NCBI RefSeq assembly: GCF_017355965.1
Contig: NZ_JAFIQW010000007.1
Coordinates: forward strand, 62,001 to 126,000
DNA length: 64,000 bases
Direction of reading: 5' to 3'
DNA from: Desertivibrio insolitus
GTDB lineage: Bacteria > Actinomycetota > Actinomycetes > Actinomycetales > Microbacteriaceae
In this document: piece after piece, positions 8,199 through 15,041 of the stretch
Layout of the letters: each line of letters opens with the position of its first letter
Numbering within the stretch: position 1 is the first letter of the stretch
Translations under genes and position numbers: made by a program
Notes under the pieces: model-generated
Told to the model about the DNA's origin: nothing
Database searches by the model: none
Seen by the model: only the letters and a program-made list of their open reading frames with translations

Positions 8199-8990
8199 AT
8201 GACGAACGCAGCGGCTGCGGCCAAGAACCCGGCCCTCGAGAAACTCGCCCGTGTCGGCCACGCCATGAACGGCGTGCTGCACATCCTGATCGGCGTGCTC
8301 GCGATCTTCGTCGCGCTCGGCAGCGGTCAGGCGAGCGCCGACCAGTCGGGCGCGCTCGGCACGGTGGCATCGAACCCCGCCGGCGTCGTGCTGCTGTGGG
8401 TGATGGCGCTCGGGCTGTTCGCCCTCGCGCTCTGGCAGATCGCCTCGGCGGTGCTCGCGCGCGAGTCCGACAGCAAGGAGCGCTGGAAGACCCGGCTCAA
8501 GGAGGGCGGCAAGGCTGTCGCCTACCTCGTCGTGGGGATCACCGCGCTGCGGTTCGCGCTCGGCAGCGGCACCTCGAGCGGCGGCCAGACGCAGTCGTTC
8601 ACGTCGACGCTCCTCCAGGCTCCGGGCGGCGTCGTGCTCGTGGTGCTCGTCGGGCTCGGTGTCGCCGCCGTCGGCGCGTACTTCGTCTACTCCGGGGCGA
8701 CCAAGCGCTTCACGCAGGAGATCCGGGTGCCCTCCGGTGCGGCCGGGACGACGGCCGTGCGGCTCGGGGTGGTCGGCTACGTCGCGAAGGGCGTCGCCCT
8801 CGTCGTCGTCGGGCTGCTCTTCGTGTGGGCGGCGCTGACCGCCGACCCCTCGAAGGCCACGGGTCTCGACGGCGCCCTGCACGCGATCGCGTCGCTGCCG
8901 TTCGGCGTCGTGCTGCTCGTGCTCGTCGGGCTCGGCTTCATCGCCTACGGGGTCTACTGCTTCGTGCGGGCGAAGAACGCCAAGCTCTGA
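8199..8990 (+). CDS. DUF1206 family membrane protein
   Basis: A 263-residue polytopic membrane protein. Three similar modules, each with two hydrophobic helices, can be seen: ARVGHAMNGVLHILIG..., EGGKAVAYLVVGITALRF... and LGVVGYVAKGVALVVVG.... This threefold repeat is the hallmark of DUF1206. Each module ends with a helix of the type GVVLLWVMALGLFALALWQ, and the final one ends in GLGFIAYGVYCFVRA. The function is unknown. The gene is preceded by AGGAG at the proper distance and stands alone, facing the convergent DUF6098 gene across a 123-base spacer in which I see only GC-rich partial repeats. Confidence 0.85.
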   Translation: MTNAAAAAKNPALEKLARVGHAMNGVLHILIGVLAIFVALGSGQASADQSGALGTVASNPAGVVLLWVMALGLFALALWQIASAVLARESDSKERWKTRLKEGGKAVAYLVVGITALRFALGSGTSSGGQTQSFTSTLLQAPGGVVLVVLVGLGVAAVGAYFVYSGATKRFTQEIRVPSGAAGTTAVRLGVVGYVAKGVALVVVGLLFVWAALTADPSKATGLDGALHAIASLPFGVVLLVLVGLGFIAYGVYCFVRAKNAKL

Positions 8991-9113
8991 GGCGCTGCGG
9001 CCCCGGCCGCCCGCCCGGCTCCGGTCAGCCGGCGCTCTGCCGAAGGGCGCTCCGTCCGGCGAAGCTCCGCTTCAGCCCCGGCGGGTGCTCCGCCCGGTCA
9101 GTGCGCCGCCCGC

Positions 9114-9539
9114 TCAGTCCTCCGGGCCCTGCCCGGCGTCGAAGTGCTCCTGGTAGTGCGCCTCCGCCTCGTCGAGCAGCCCCTCGCTCAGCCGCGCGAC
9201 CGGCTCGACGTCGGCGAGCAGCGGCTCCGAGTCCGGTCCCCGGGCGATCAGCTTGCCGCGGAGCAGCCACGCGAAGCGGTCGCCGTTCTTGTCCTTCAGC
9301 TGCTTGTACTGGCACAGCTGACGCGACAGCCAGTCCTCGCGCGGCCGCGACCACCAGCTCTCCGGATCGATCGGCACGACCGAGAGCCCGGGCAGGTCGA
9401 GCCCGCTCTCGGTGTCACGGCTGCTGTGCGACGCGTCGGCCTCCGGCCCCTCCGAATAGCGGAGGTACAGCCCCGATTCCCGTTCGGACAGCTTGGTCAG
9501 TTCGTCGAGCGAATCGATCACCGGAAGCTCGTTGCCCAT
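9114..9539 (-). CDS. DUF6098 family protein
   Basis: A 141-residue soluble protein with no signal peptide or membrane segment. It begins MGNELPVIDSLDELTKL and has the line GLYLRYSEGPEADA, then SGLDLPGLSVVPIDPESWW, and a C-terminal helix. These are the conserved blocks I associate with DUF6098, a small actinobacterial family of unknown function. The ATG at 9539 lies 7 bases after a TATCCT box, and an extension upstream is arginine-rich and not family-like. It is transcribed away from the emfourin gene behind it and probably is a single-gene unit. Confidence 0.72.
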   Translation of the reverse strand: MGNELPVIDSLDELTKLSERESGLYLRYSEGPEADASHSSRDTESGLDLPGLSVVPIDPESWWSRPREDWLSRQLCQYKQLKDKNGDRFAWLLRGKLIARGPDSEPLLADVEPVARLSEGLLDEAEAHYQEHFDAGQGPED

Positions 9540-9546
9540 ACTCCGC

Positions 9547-9552
9547 AGGATA
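9547..9552 (-). promoter_or_regulatory. -10 box of the DUF6098 gene
   Basis: TATCCT on the minus strand ends 7 bases before the ATG at 9539. Confidence 0.45.
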
Positions 9553-9589
9553 TGAGCGCCACTCGCGTTCTGGCTGAGCGAGTGCTCGG

Positions 9590-10036
9590 TCAGCGCTCCA
9601 CGGCGCTGCCGCGCCGGCCGGCGGGCACGGCCTGGCCCTCGTCCTGCACGCGCTCGACGAGGGCGCGCCACGGTCCGTCGAGAGAGGACTCCGGCACGGT
9701 GGCGGTGCGCTCCTGCGGCGCGCCGGGTCGCGCACCGGGTGCCGTCGTGTCCGCGAGGCTGATGCGGTAGACGAAGCCGTCGCGGGCGGAGGTGCCGGGG
9801 GCGGAGGCGCCGGGGGCGGAGGCGCCAGGGCCAGGGGAAGCAGGGCCGGAGGAATCAGGGACGGCGGAGGGTGCGGATGCCTCCCAGGGGCACGCGTCGA
9901 CGAGGGGCCGCCAGCGCGCGGCATCCGCCTCGTCCCGGACCTCGACGCGCCAGCGACGGGTCAGGCCGGCGAACCCGCCCGACCGGGCGACGACGAGGAC
10001 GAGCCGCGGGGCGTCGTCACTGCTGCCGCTCGACAT
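9590..10036 (-). CDS. Emfourin-type protease inhibitor (protealysin inhibitor family)
   Basis: A 148-residue protein whose N-terminal part PRLVLVVARSGGFAGLTRRW followed by an acidic-rich segment matches the emfourin pattern (beta strand, RSGG, then RRxxV). Emfourins are tight inhibitors of M4 protealysin-like proteases and are encoded next to them. Here the gene follows the M4 gene on the same strand with a 20-base overlap. It is longer than the usual ~100-130 residues because of a Pro/Ala/Gly/Ser insert (about residues 60-90) containing three copies of PGxSA. The C-terminal YRISLADTT...VPESSLDGPWRALVE resembles the inhibitor's second half. The call rests on motif and context. Confidence 0.7.
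   Translation of the reverse strand: MSSGSSDDAPRLVLVVARSGGFAGLTRRWRVEVRDEADAARWRPLVDACPWEASAPSAVPDSSGPASPGPGASAPGASAPGTSARDGFVYRISLADTTAPGARPGAPQERTATVPESSLDGPWRALVERVQDEGQAVPAGRRGSAVER
9785..9829 (-). repeat. 15-bp tandem repeat (3 copies) inside the emfourin gene
   Basis: Three adjacent 15-base units (9785-9799, 9800-9814, 9815-9829) differ at one or two bases. On the coding strand they give the pentapeptide PGxSA three times. Unit length is a multiple of three, so copy changes would keep the frame. Confidence 0.8.
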
Positions 10037-11072
10037 CGATCCCGACTCCGTTCCATCCGCCGCGGACCGCGGCGACCTCCTCGGAGTCTTCACCGTACCG
10101 CTGAGCCGCGGCGTCCAGGGTGGCGGCCGCGAAGGCCGCGAAGTCGGCGGTGGGGGAGAGCTCGGCCGTGATCGTGTCGTACCAGATCTGTCCAGCACGC
10201 TCCCAGGCGAAGCCGCCGAGCGCGACCGCGGTGAGGTAGAACGCCCGGTTCGGGATGCCGGAGTTGAGGTGCACGCCGCCGTTGTCGTCGACAGTGTCGA
10301 TGTAGTCGCGCATGTGGCCGGGCTGCGGGTCGCGGCCGAGGACGTCGTCGTCGTAGGCCGTGCCCGGCGCGCTCATGGAGCGGAGGGCGCGACCCTCGAC
10401 CTGCGGGGTGAAGAGCCCCTCTCCGATGAGCCAAGTGGCCTGCTCGACATCCTGAGAGAAGAGGTACTGCTCGACGAGCGCGCCGAAGACGTCGCTGACC
10501 GACTCGTTGAGCGCGCCCGGCTGCCCCTGGTAGACGAGGTTCGCCGTGTACTGGGTCACCCCGTGCGCCAGCTCGTGCCCGATCACCGAGACCGAGCCGG
10601 TGAAGCGGGCGAAGATCTCGCCGTCGCCGTCACCGAAGACCATCCGGCCGCCGTCCCAGAACGCGTTGTCGTAGTTGCGCCCGTAGTGCACGGTGCCGTC
10701 GAGGCGCAGGCCGGCGTCGTCGATCGAGTTGCGGCCGTACACCTCGCTGAACAGTGCGAACGTCGAGCCGAGCCCGTCGTACGCCTCGTCGGCGGCGACG
10801 TCGCCCGTCGGCTCCTCGCCCTCGCGCCGCACGATCACACCGGGCAGCTCCTCGCGGTTCTGGGCGTCGTGGATGCGGCGGTCGGGCGCGTCGAGCATCT
10901 CGGCGACGAGCCCGTCGGTCTCGTCGACCGACAGCGACAGACGGGCCCGCGTGCGCAGGGGCGCGTCGAGCGTGAGCGCCCGCCGGGCGGCCTCGGCCGC
11001 GACGCTGAACGTCGGCGGCGCCTGCTCGGCGATCCGGGAGAGGAGGTAGGGCGGAACGATCCCTCTGCGCAT
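10017..11072 (-). CDS. M4 family metallopeptidase (protealysin-like)
   Basis: A 351-residue neutral metalloprotease. The zinc site is GHELAHGVTQ (HExxH) with the third ligand Glu in NESVSDVFG, and the catalytic His is in GGVHLNSGIPN. There is no signal peptide; the start MRRGIVPPYLLSRIAE carries the PPYLL element of protealysin-type precursors, which have a short propeptide and may work inside the cell or leave by an unknown route. The ATG at 11072 is taken because it precedes this element directly. The gene overlaps the emfourin gene downstream by 20 bases, so enzyme and inhibitor are made together. Confidence 0.9.
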   Translation of the reverse strand: MRRGIVPPYLLSRIAEQAPPTFSVAAEAARRALTLDAPLRTRARLSLSVDETDGLVAEMLDAPDRRIHDAQNREELPGVIVRREGEEPTGDVAADEAYDGLGSTFALFSEVYGRNSIDDAGLRLDGTVHYGRNYDNAFWDGGRMVFGDGDGEIFARFTGSVSVIGHELAHGVTQYTANLVYQGQPGALNESVSDVFGALVEQYLFSQDVEQATWLIGEGLFTPQVEGRALRSMSAPGTAYDDDVLGRDPQPGHMRDYIDTVDDNGGVHLNSGIPNRAFYLTAVALGGFAWERAGQIWYDTITAELSPTADFAAFAAATLDAAAQRYGEDSEEVAAVRGGWNGVGIDVERQQ

Positions 11073-11079
11073 GTACCCC

Positions 11080-11085
11080 ACACTA
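11080..11085 (-). promoter_or_regulatory. -10 box of the M4 protease-emfourin operon
   Basis: TAGTGT on the minus strand ends 7 bases before the ATG at 11072. Confidence 0.45.
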
Positions 11086-11140
11086 GGTCGCGCCACCGAC
11101 GTCGCCCCCTCGTCCTCCGAGGACGCGCAGGCACGGTTTG

Positions 11141-11146
11141 TAGACT
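11141..11146 (+). promoter_or_regulatory. -10 box of the CDP-alcohol phosphatidyltransferase gene
   Basis: TAGACT ends 6 bases before the GTG at 11153; predicted transcript begins at or next to the start codon. Confidence 0.55.
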
Positions 11147-11152
11147 TCGACC

Positions 11153-11767
11153 GTGGTCAGCGGGAACGACGAGGTCAGCTCCCGCATCTGGACCGTGCCG
11201 AACGTGCTGAGCTTCGTGCGGCTGCTGCTCGTGCCGGTGTTCCTGGTGTTCCTGCTGCGCGGCGAGGACGCCCTCGCGCTGGCGACCCTCATCTTCTCGA
11301 GCGTCACCGACTACCTCGACGGCGTCATCGCGCGGCGGTTCCACCAGATCACCCGCCTGGGACAGCTGCTCGATCCCGCCGCCGACCGGCTCTACATCTT
11401 CGCGACGCTCATCGGCCTCGCCGAGCGCGACATCGTGCCGTGGTGGATCGTCGCCGTCATCGTCGGCCGCGACCTCATGCTCGTCGTGCTCGGCGTGATC
11501 CTCGCCAACCACGGCTTCGGTCCGCTGCCCGTCCACCACCTCGGCAAGCTTGCGACGTTCTGCCTGTTCTACGCGCTGCCGATCATCATGCTGGCCCAGG
11601 CGCTCCCGGTGACCGCACCGGTCGCGGGCCCGGTGGGCTGGTCGTTCGCGATCTGGGGCGCGTTCCTGTATTGGTGGGCGGGCGTCATCTACGCGATCGA
11701 GACCGTCAGGGTCATCCGTCTACCGCGGGTGGAATCGCCCGCCGAATCGGATACGCTAAACCGCTAG
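11153..11767 (+). CDS. CDP-alcohol phosphatidyltransferase family protein
   Basis: A 204-residue membrane enzyme of phospholipid synthesis. The full CDP-alcohol signature is present at about residues 53-78: D-Y-L-D-G, then A-R, then G and two Asp residues in GQLLDPAAD. Five or six hydrophobic helices surround it. Members transfer a phosphatidyl group from CDP-diacylglycerol to glycerol-3-phosphate (PgsA), to phosphatidylglycerol (actinobacterial cardiolipin synthase) or to inositol phosphate; sequence alone does not decide here. The gene leads a group with the FHA and MerR genes, which matches a conserved actinobacterial arrangement. Confidence 0.85.
   Translation: MVSGNDEVSSRIWTVPNVLSFVRLLLVPVFLVFLLRGEDALALATLIFSSVTDYLDGVIARRFHQITRLGQLLDPAADRLYIFATLIGLAERDIVPWWIVAVIVGRDLMLVVLGVILANHGFGPLPVHHLGKLATFCLFYALPIIMLAQALPVTAPVAGPVGWSFAIWGAFLYWWAGVIYAIETVRVIRLPRVESPAESDTLNR
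11752..11757 (+). promoter_or_regulatory. Possible -10 box before the FHA gene
   Basis: TACGCT lies within the end of the upstream gene, 26 bases before the ATG at 11784; AGAGGAGG follows as ribosome site. Confidence 0.35.
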
Positions 11768-11783
11768 CAGAGGAGGTTCCGGG

Positions 11784-12260
11784 ATGGCGGAATTCGGGTC
11801 GCCGGGTCGGGCCGGCGGCGATCGGCCTGCGGACAACGAGACGACGGCGACGTTCAGTCACGAGTTCGCTGCGCAGCTCGCTGCGCTCGAGAACACCGCG
11901 ACGACGGAGGAGCAGGAAGCCATCGGCGCGCTCCCCTCGGGCTCGGCGTTGCTCGTGGTGCGACGCGGACCGAACACCGGTGCACGGTTCCTGCTGGACG
12001 CGGATGTCACGACGGTCGGGCGCCACCCGGACGCGGACATCTTCCTCGACGACGTGACGGTCTCGCGTCGCCACGCGGAGTTCCTGCGTCACGGCACGGC
12101 CTTCCAGGTGCGCGACCTCGGCTCGCTCAATGGCACGTACTTCGACGGTGTGCGGATCGACACGGCCCTCCTCAGCGACGGCGCCGAGGTGCAGGTCGGC
12201 AAGTTCCGTCTCACGTTCTACGCGTCGCGCCTCGACCTCGCGCACGCGTCGCAGCGCTAG
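11784..12260 (+). CDS. garA: FHA-domain regulator, GarA/OdhI-like
   Basis: A 158-residue protein with a C-terminal forkhead-associated domain: VGRHPDADIFLDDVTVSRRH, then LGSLNGTYFDG. The N-terminal tail has NETTATFS (residues 18-25), the counterpart of the ETT phosphorylation motif of GarA and OdhI. In those proteins a Ser/Thr kinase phosphorylates a Thr in this motif; the phosphorylated tail folds onto the FHA domain and switches off inhibition of 2-oxoglutarate dehydrogenase. The same job is likely here, with T20 or T21 as target. The gene is followed by two MerR genes as in the mycobacterial garA locus. Strong ribosome site AGGAGG. Confidence 0.85.
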   Translation: MAEFGSPGRAGGDRPADNETTATFSHEFAAQLAALENTATTEEQEAIGALPSGSALLVVRRGPNTGARFLLDADVTTVGRHPDADIFLDDVTVSRRHAEFLRHGTAFQVRDLGSLNGTYFDGVRIDTALLSDGAEVQVGKFRLTFYASRLDLAHASQR

Positions 12261-12961
12261 TGGCGGCCCGCGCGACCGCGGCCGCGCGTGAGGCCGCGAG
12301 CCCGGCGCTGCTCAGCATCGGTCAGGTGCTCGCGAAGCTCACGCCGGAGTTCCCCGACCTCAGTCCGTCGAAGCTGCGCTTCCTCGAGGAGCGTCAGCTC
12401 ATCACGCCGCAGCGCACCGAGTCGGGCTACCGCAAGTTCTCCCCGAAGGACGTCGAGCGCCTGCGCCTCATCCTCGCGATGCAGCGCGACCAGTACCTCC
12501 CGCTCAAGGTCATCCGGGGCTACCTCGAGGACCTCGACGCCGGGCGTCAGCCGCAGCTGCCGGGGGCGAACCCCGCCGCCGCGTCGATCCTGTCGACCGA
12601 GCGCCGCTTCAGCCGCGAGGAACTCGTGCGCGAGGCCGGGGCCACGCCGCTGCTGCTGAACGACGCGATCAGCGCGTCGCTCATCCAGCCCGCGGAGCGC
12701 TTCCCGCAGGAGGCGCTGACGGTGCTCAAGGCTCTCGTCGAGCTGCAGCGCACCGGCATCGAGCCGCGCCACCTGCGCGGCTACCGCGCGTCGGCGGAGC
12801 GCGAGCTCAGCCTCATCGAGTCGGCGCTCATCCCCGTGCGCCGCCGCAAGGATCCGGCGAGCCGGGCCAAGGCCGCCGAGATCGCCCGCGAGATCGCGGA
12901 GCAGCTCGAGGTCGTGCGGGCGGGGATTATCCGCTCCGCGCTCGGACGCCTCGACGCGTAG
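12260..12961 (+). CDS. ftsR: MerR family regulator, FtsR/Rv1828-like
   Basis: A 233-residue regulator starting at GTG 12260, overlapping the stop of the FHA gene by one base. The N-terminal winged helix-turn-helix reads LSIGQVLAKLTPEFPDLSPS then KLRFLEERQLITPQRTESGY; this unusually long first loop (TPEFPDLSPSK) is typical of the FtsR/Rv1828 group. A long C-terminal region without effector-binding Cys residues follows. FtsR of corynebacteria activates ftsZ. The ftsZ gene in this window has inverted repeats upstream (45758-45827), which are candidate targets. Assignment is by family and synteny. Confidence 0.8.
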   Translation: MAARATAAAREAASPALLSIGQVLAKLTPEFPDLSPSKLRFLEERQLITPQRTESGYRKFSPKDVERLRLILAMQRDQYLPLKVIRGYLEDLDAGRQPQLPGANPAAASILSTERRFSREELVREAGATPLLLNDAISASLIQPAERFPQEALTVLKALVELQRTGIEPRHLRGYRASAERELSLIESALIPVRRRKDPASRAKAAEIAREIAEQLEVVRAGIIRSALGRLDA

Positions 12962-13035
12962 ACTGGCGCGAAGCGGATGCCGCGACACGCCGATTCCTCG
13001 ACGCGGATGTCGTTGATCGGGTGGGGGCCCGCCGC

Positions 13036-13083
13036 TAGGTTTGACGCAGTTCGAACTTTCAACCGGTACTTGAGACTTTTCGA
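13036..13083 (+). promoter_or_regulatory. Promoter/operator region before the second MerR gene
   Basis: Within the 155-base gap are a 10-base palindrome AGTTCGAACT (13048-13057) and a TCAA-N7-TTGA inverted repeat (13059-13073), behind a TTGACG -35-like hexamer at 13041. This AT-richer block stands out from its surroundings and is a plausible MerR-type operator. Two copies of CGGATG(C/T)C lie further upstream at 12974 and 13004. Confidence 0.45.
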
Positions 13084-13116
13084 GGGTCCGGAGCAACGAG
13101 GGGTGGAAGGCAGCGC

Positions 13117-13662
13117 ATGAGCGATCTCGGCCGCGGCGGGGAGCGATACGACCTCGGGCTGCTGTTCACCGACGGTCTGCCCGACCTCGACGTCGATGCG
13201 GGGTACCGCGGCGCCGTCGCCGCGCGTGCCGCCGGCATCAGCTACCGCCAGCTCGACTACTGGGCCCGCACGGAGCTCGTCGAGCCCACGATCCGCGGCG
13301 CCGCCGGCTCCGGCTCGCAGCGGCTCTACAGCTTCCGCGACATCCTCGTGCTGAAGCTCGTCAAGCGCCTGCTCGACACTGGCATCTCCCTGCAGCAGAT
13401 CCGCACGGCGGTGAACCAGCTGCGCGAGGCCGGCGTCAACGACCTCGCTCAGACGACGCTCATGAGCGACGGCGCGAGCGTCTACCTCTGCACCTCCGAC
13501 GACGAGGTCATCGATCTCGTCAGCCGCGGGCAGGGCGTCTTCGGCATCGCCGTCGGCAAGGTGCTGCGCGAGGTCGAGACGAGCCTCGTCGAGCTCGACT
13601 CCTCCCCGTCGGCCGACCCCATGGACGAGCTCGCGGCCCGCCGCGCCTCCAAGGCCTCCTGA
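13117..13662 (+). CDS. MerR family transcriptional regulator (Rv1830-like)
   Basis: A 181-residue regulator. The N-terminal tail is followed by AARAAGISYRQLDYWARTELV, a MerR helix-turn-helix, and by GSQRLYSFRDILVLKLVKRLLDTGISLQQIR. The C-terminal half (STSDDEVIDLV-like region and AVGKVLREVE) is shared with the second MerR gene of the mycobacterial garA locus. Ligand and targets are unknown. The ATG at 13117 has a weak GGAAGG ribosome site. The upstream gap carries inverted repeats that may be its own operator. Confidence 0.85.
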   Translation: MSDLGRGGERYDLGLLFTDGLPDLDVDAGYRGAVAARAAGISYRQLDYWARTELVEPTIRGAAGSGSQRLYSFRDILVLKLVKRLLDTGISLQQIRTAVNQLREAGVNDLAQTTLMSDGASVYLCTSDDEVIDLVSRGQGVFGIAVGKVLREVETSLVELDSSPSADPMDELAARRASKAS

Positions 13663-13689
13663 CCCCGCCGCGTCCCGCGCTCGAGCACC

Positions 13690-13780
13690 AGTCGGCTGTC
13701 GAGTAGCGCACGGCGCGCGCACGAGCAGCGCGAACCGACCCGCCTCGGCGGTCGAGTAGCGCGCAGCGCTATCGAGGCCC
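13690..13780 (+). repeat. Two REP-like GTCGAGTAGCG fragments
   Basis: GTCGAGTAGCGCACGG (from 13698) and GTCGAGTAGCGCGCAGCGCT followed by ATCGAGGCC (13751-13779) resemble the intergenic palindromic repeats of the form GGTCGAGTAGCG...TATCGAGACC that I associate with many Microbacteriaceae genomes. Confidence 0.5.
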
Positions 13781-13810
13781 CTCGCACCGACGCGAGCGCG
13801 TCATCGCCCG

Positions 13811-13904
13811 TGTTCCCTCAGCAGGACAAGTGACGCGACACACCGGGGGAGCGCCCGGGCGCAGCGGCGCGTCGTCCGTTTCGTCCTGTTGAACGCTCGC
13901 GCCA
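13811..13904 (+). repeat. Palindromic element, copy A
   Basis: The arms TCAGCAGGACAAG (13818-13830) and CGTCCTGTTGA (13882-13892) form an imperfect inverted repeat that continues inward through GACGCGAC and GCGCGTCG. It has the shape of a REP/MITE-like hairpin or a small structured RNA. Copy B lies 132 bases downstream. The flanking spacer carries no convincing gene. Confidence 0.6.
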
Positions 13905-13942
13905 GCAGACAGCGAGGCGCGACCAAGTCGCGCGCGCGTGGG

Positions 13943-14036
13943 TGTTCCGTCAGCAGGACAAGTGACGCGACACACCGGGAATCACCCCTGCGCAGCGGCG
14001 CGTCGGCAGCTTCGTCCTGCTGAACGCACGCGTCAG
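13943..14036 (+). repeat. Palindromic element, copy B
   Basis: The left 37 bases are nearly identical to copy A, then about 10 bases diverge, then GCGCAGCGGCGCGTCG is identical again and the right arm is CGTCCTGCTGAACGC. The loop-side differences with conserved arms suggest the hairpin, not a coded peptide, is what is kept. Confidence 0.6.
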
Positions 14037-14115
14037 CCCACAGCAAAGCGGGCGCCGAGCCCAAGGGGTGCTCTCGCGCCCCGAGTCATCCGGCGACGAA
14101 CGTCACAGGCGCGAC

Positions 14116-14928
14116 CTACGCCGTGCGCGTCTCCGCGTACTCGCCGATGCGGGCCGTGCGCATGACGCGCTCGAGCAGCTGGTCGAAGTTGCGCGCCATC
14201 TCCTGCGCGCTCTCGCCCGGCCAGATGTGCAGCGGCTTCGCAGCGCCCTGCGCCTGCTGCAGCGACGTGCGCTCCGGCAGCTGAGGCGACAGCACGAGGG
14301 GGCCGAACATGTCGCGCAGCTCCTTGATGCGGAACTGGTGCTCGAGCGACTGCACGCGGGCGCGGTTCACGATGATGCCGAGCGGCTGCAGCCGGGGCGA
14401 GAGGCCGCGGCGGATCTCCTCGATCGCGCGCAGCGCCCGGTCGGCGGCGGCGACGGAGAACAGTCCGGGCTCGGTCACGACGGCGACGCGGTCGCTCGCG
14501 GCCCACGCCGTGCGGGTGAGCGCGTTGAGCGAGGGGGCGCAGTCGATGAGCACGAGGTCGTAGTCGGCCTCGACGTTCGCGAGGGCCTCCTCGAGCTTCC
14601 AGATGTCGCGGATCGACGGATGCGGTCCGTCGAAGTTGATGGCGGAGGGGCTGCCGATGAGGACGTCGATCTTCCCGGGACGCCCCTTGGTCCAGCCGCT
14701 CGGGACGATCGCCGAGCGGACGATCTTCTCCTTAGGCGACGCGAGCACGTCGGCGACGTTCAGGTGACCGGCGACGGTGATGTCCATGCCGGTCGAGACG
14801 TCGGCCTGCGGGTCGAGATCGACCACGAGGGTGCTGAGGCCCTTGGCGAATGCGGCGGAGGCGAGACCCAGGGTCACCGTCGTCTTGCCGACGCCTCCCT
14901 TCAGGGAGCTGACGCTGAGTACGTGCAC
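14116..14928 (-). CDS. ParA family ATPase (orphan)
   Basis: A 270-residue deviant-Walker ATPase. The P-loop is SLKGGVGKTTVTLG (residues 8-21), Walker A' continues as VVDLDPQAD, and Walker B is DLVLIDCAPS. The C-terminal part LGIIVNRARV...LRDMFGP...PERTSLQQAQ is typical of chromosome- or cargo-partitioning ParA proteins. No parB gene is adjacent and it is not near an origin, so it is more likely a PldP-like or cargo-positioning ParA than the main segregation ATPase. It is transcribed divergently from pyruvate carboxylase. Confidence 0.85.
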   Translation of the reverse strand: MHVLSVSSLKGGVGKTTVTLGLASAAFAKGLSTLVVDLDPQADVSTGMDITVAGHLNVADVLASPKEKIVRSAIVPSGWTKGRPGKIDVLIGSPSAINFDGPHPSIRDIWKLEEALANVEADYDLVLIDCAPSLNALTRTAWAASDRVAVVTEPGLFSVAAADRALRAIEEIRRGLSPRLQPLGIIVNRARVQSLEHQFRIKELRDMFGPLVLSPQLPERTSLQQAQGAAKPLHIWPGESAQEMARNFDQLLERVMRTARIGEYAETRTA

Positions 14929-14936
14929 GAGGAGAC

Positions 14937-14942
14937 ACGATA
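14937..14942 (-). promoter_or_regulatory. -10 box of the parA-like gene
   Basis: TATCGT on the minus strand ends 8 bases before the GTG at 14928. Confidence 0.4.
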
Positions 14943-15041
14943 CTTCACTACTCTGAGAGCACCTAAAGCCTCGGCGGCGTTCCGCGAACGTCGTCCGGCG
15001 CTCTCGTCGAGCCCCCTGGCGGCGCCCGAAAGGACCTGCAT

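Noticed and set aside
13769-14064. Short minus-strand ORFs in the palindromic repeats that show repeated CRVTCPA-like peptides.
   Set aside because: The peptide repeat is only the translation of the DNA repeat; two different frames are open equally, and no start signal is seen.
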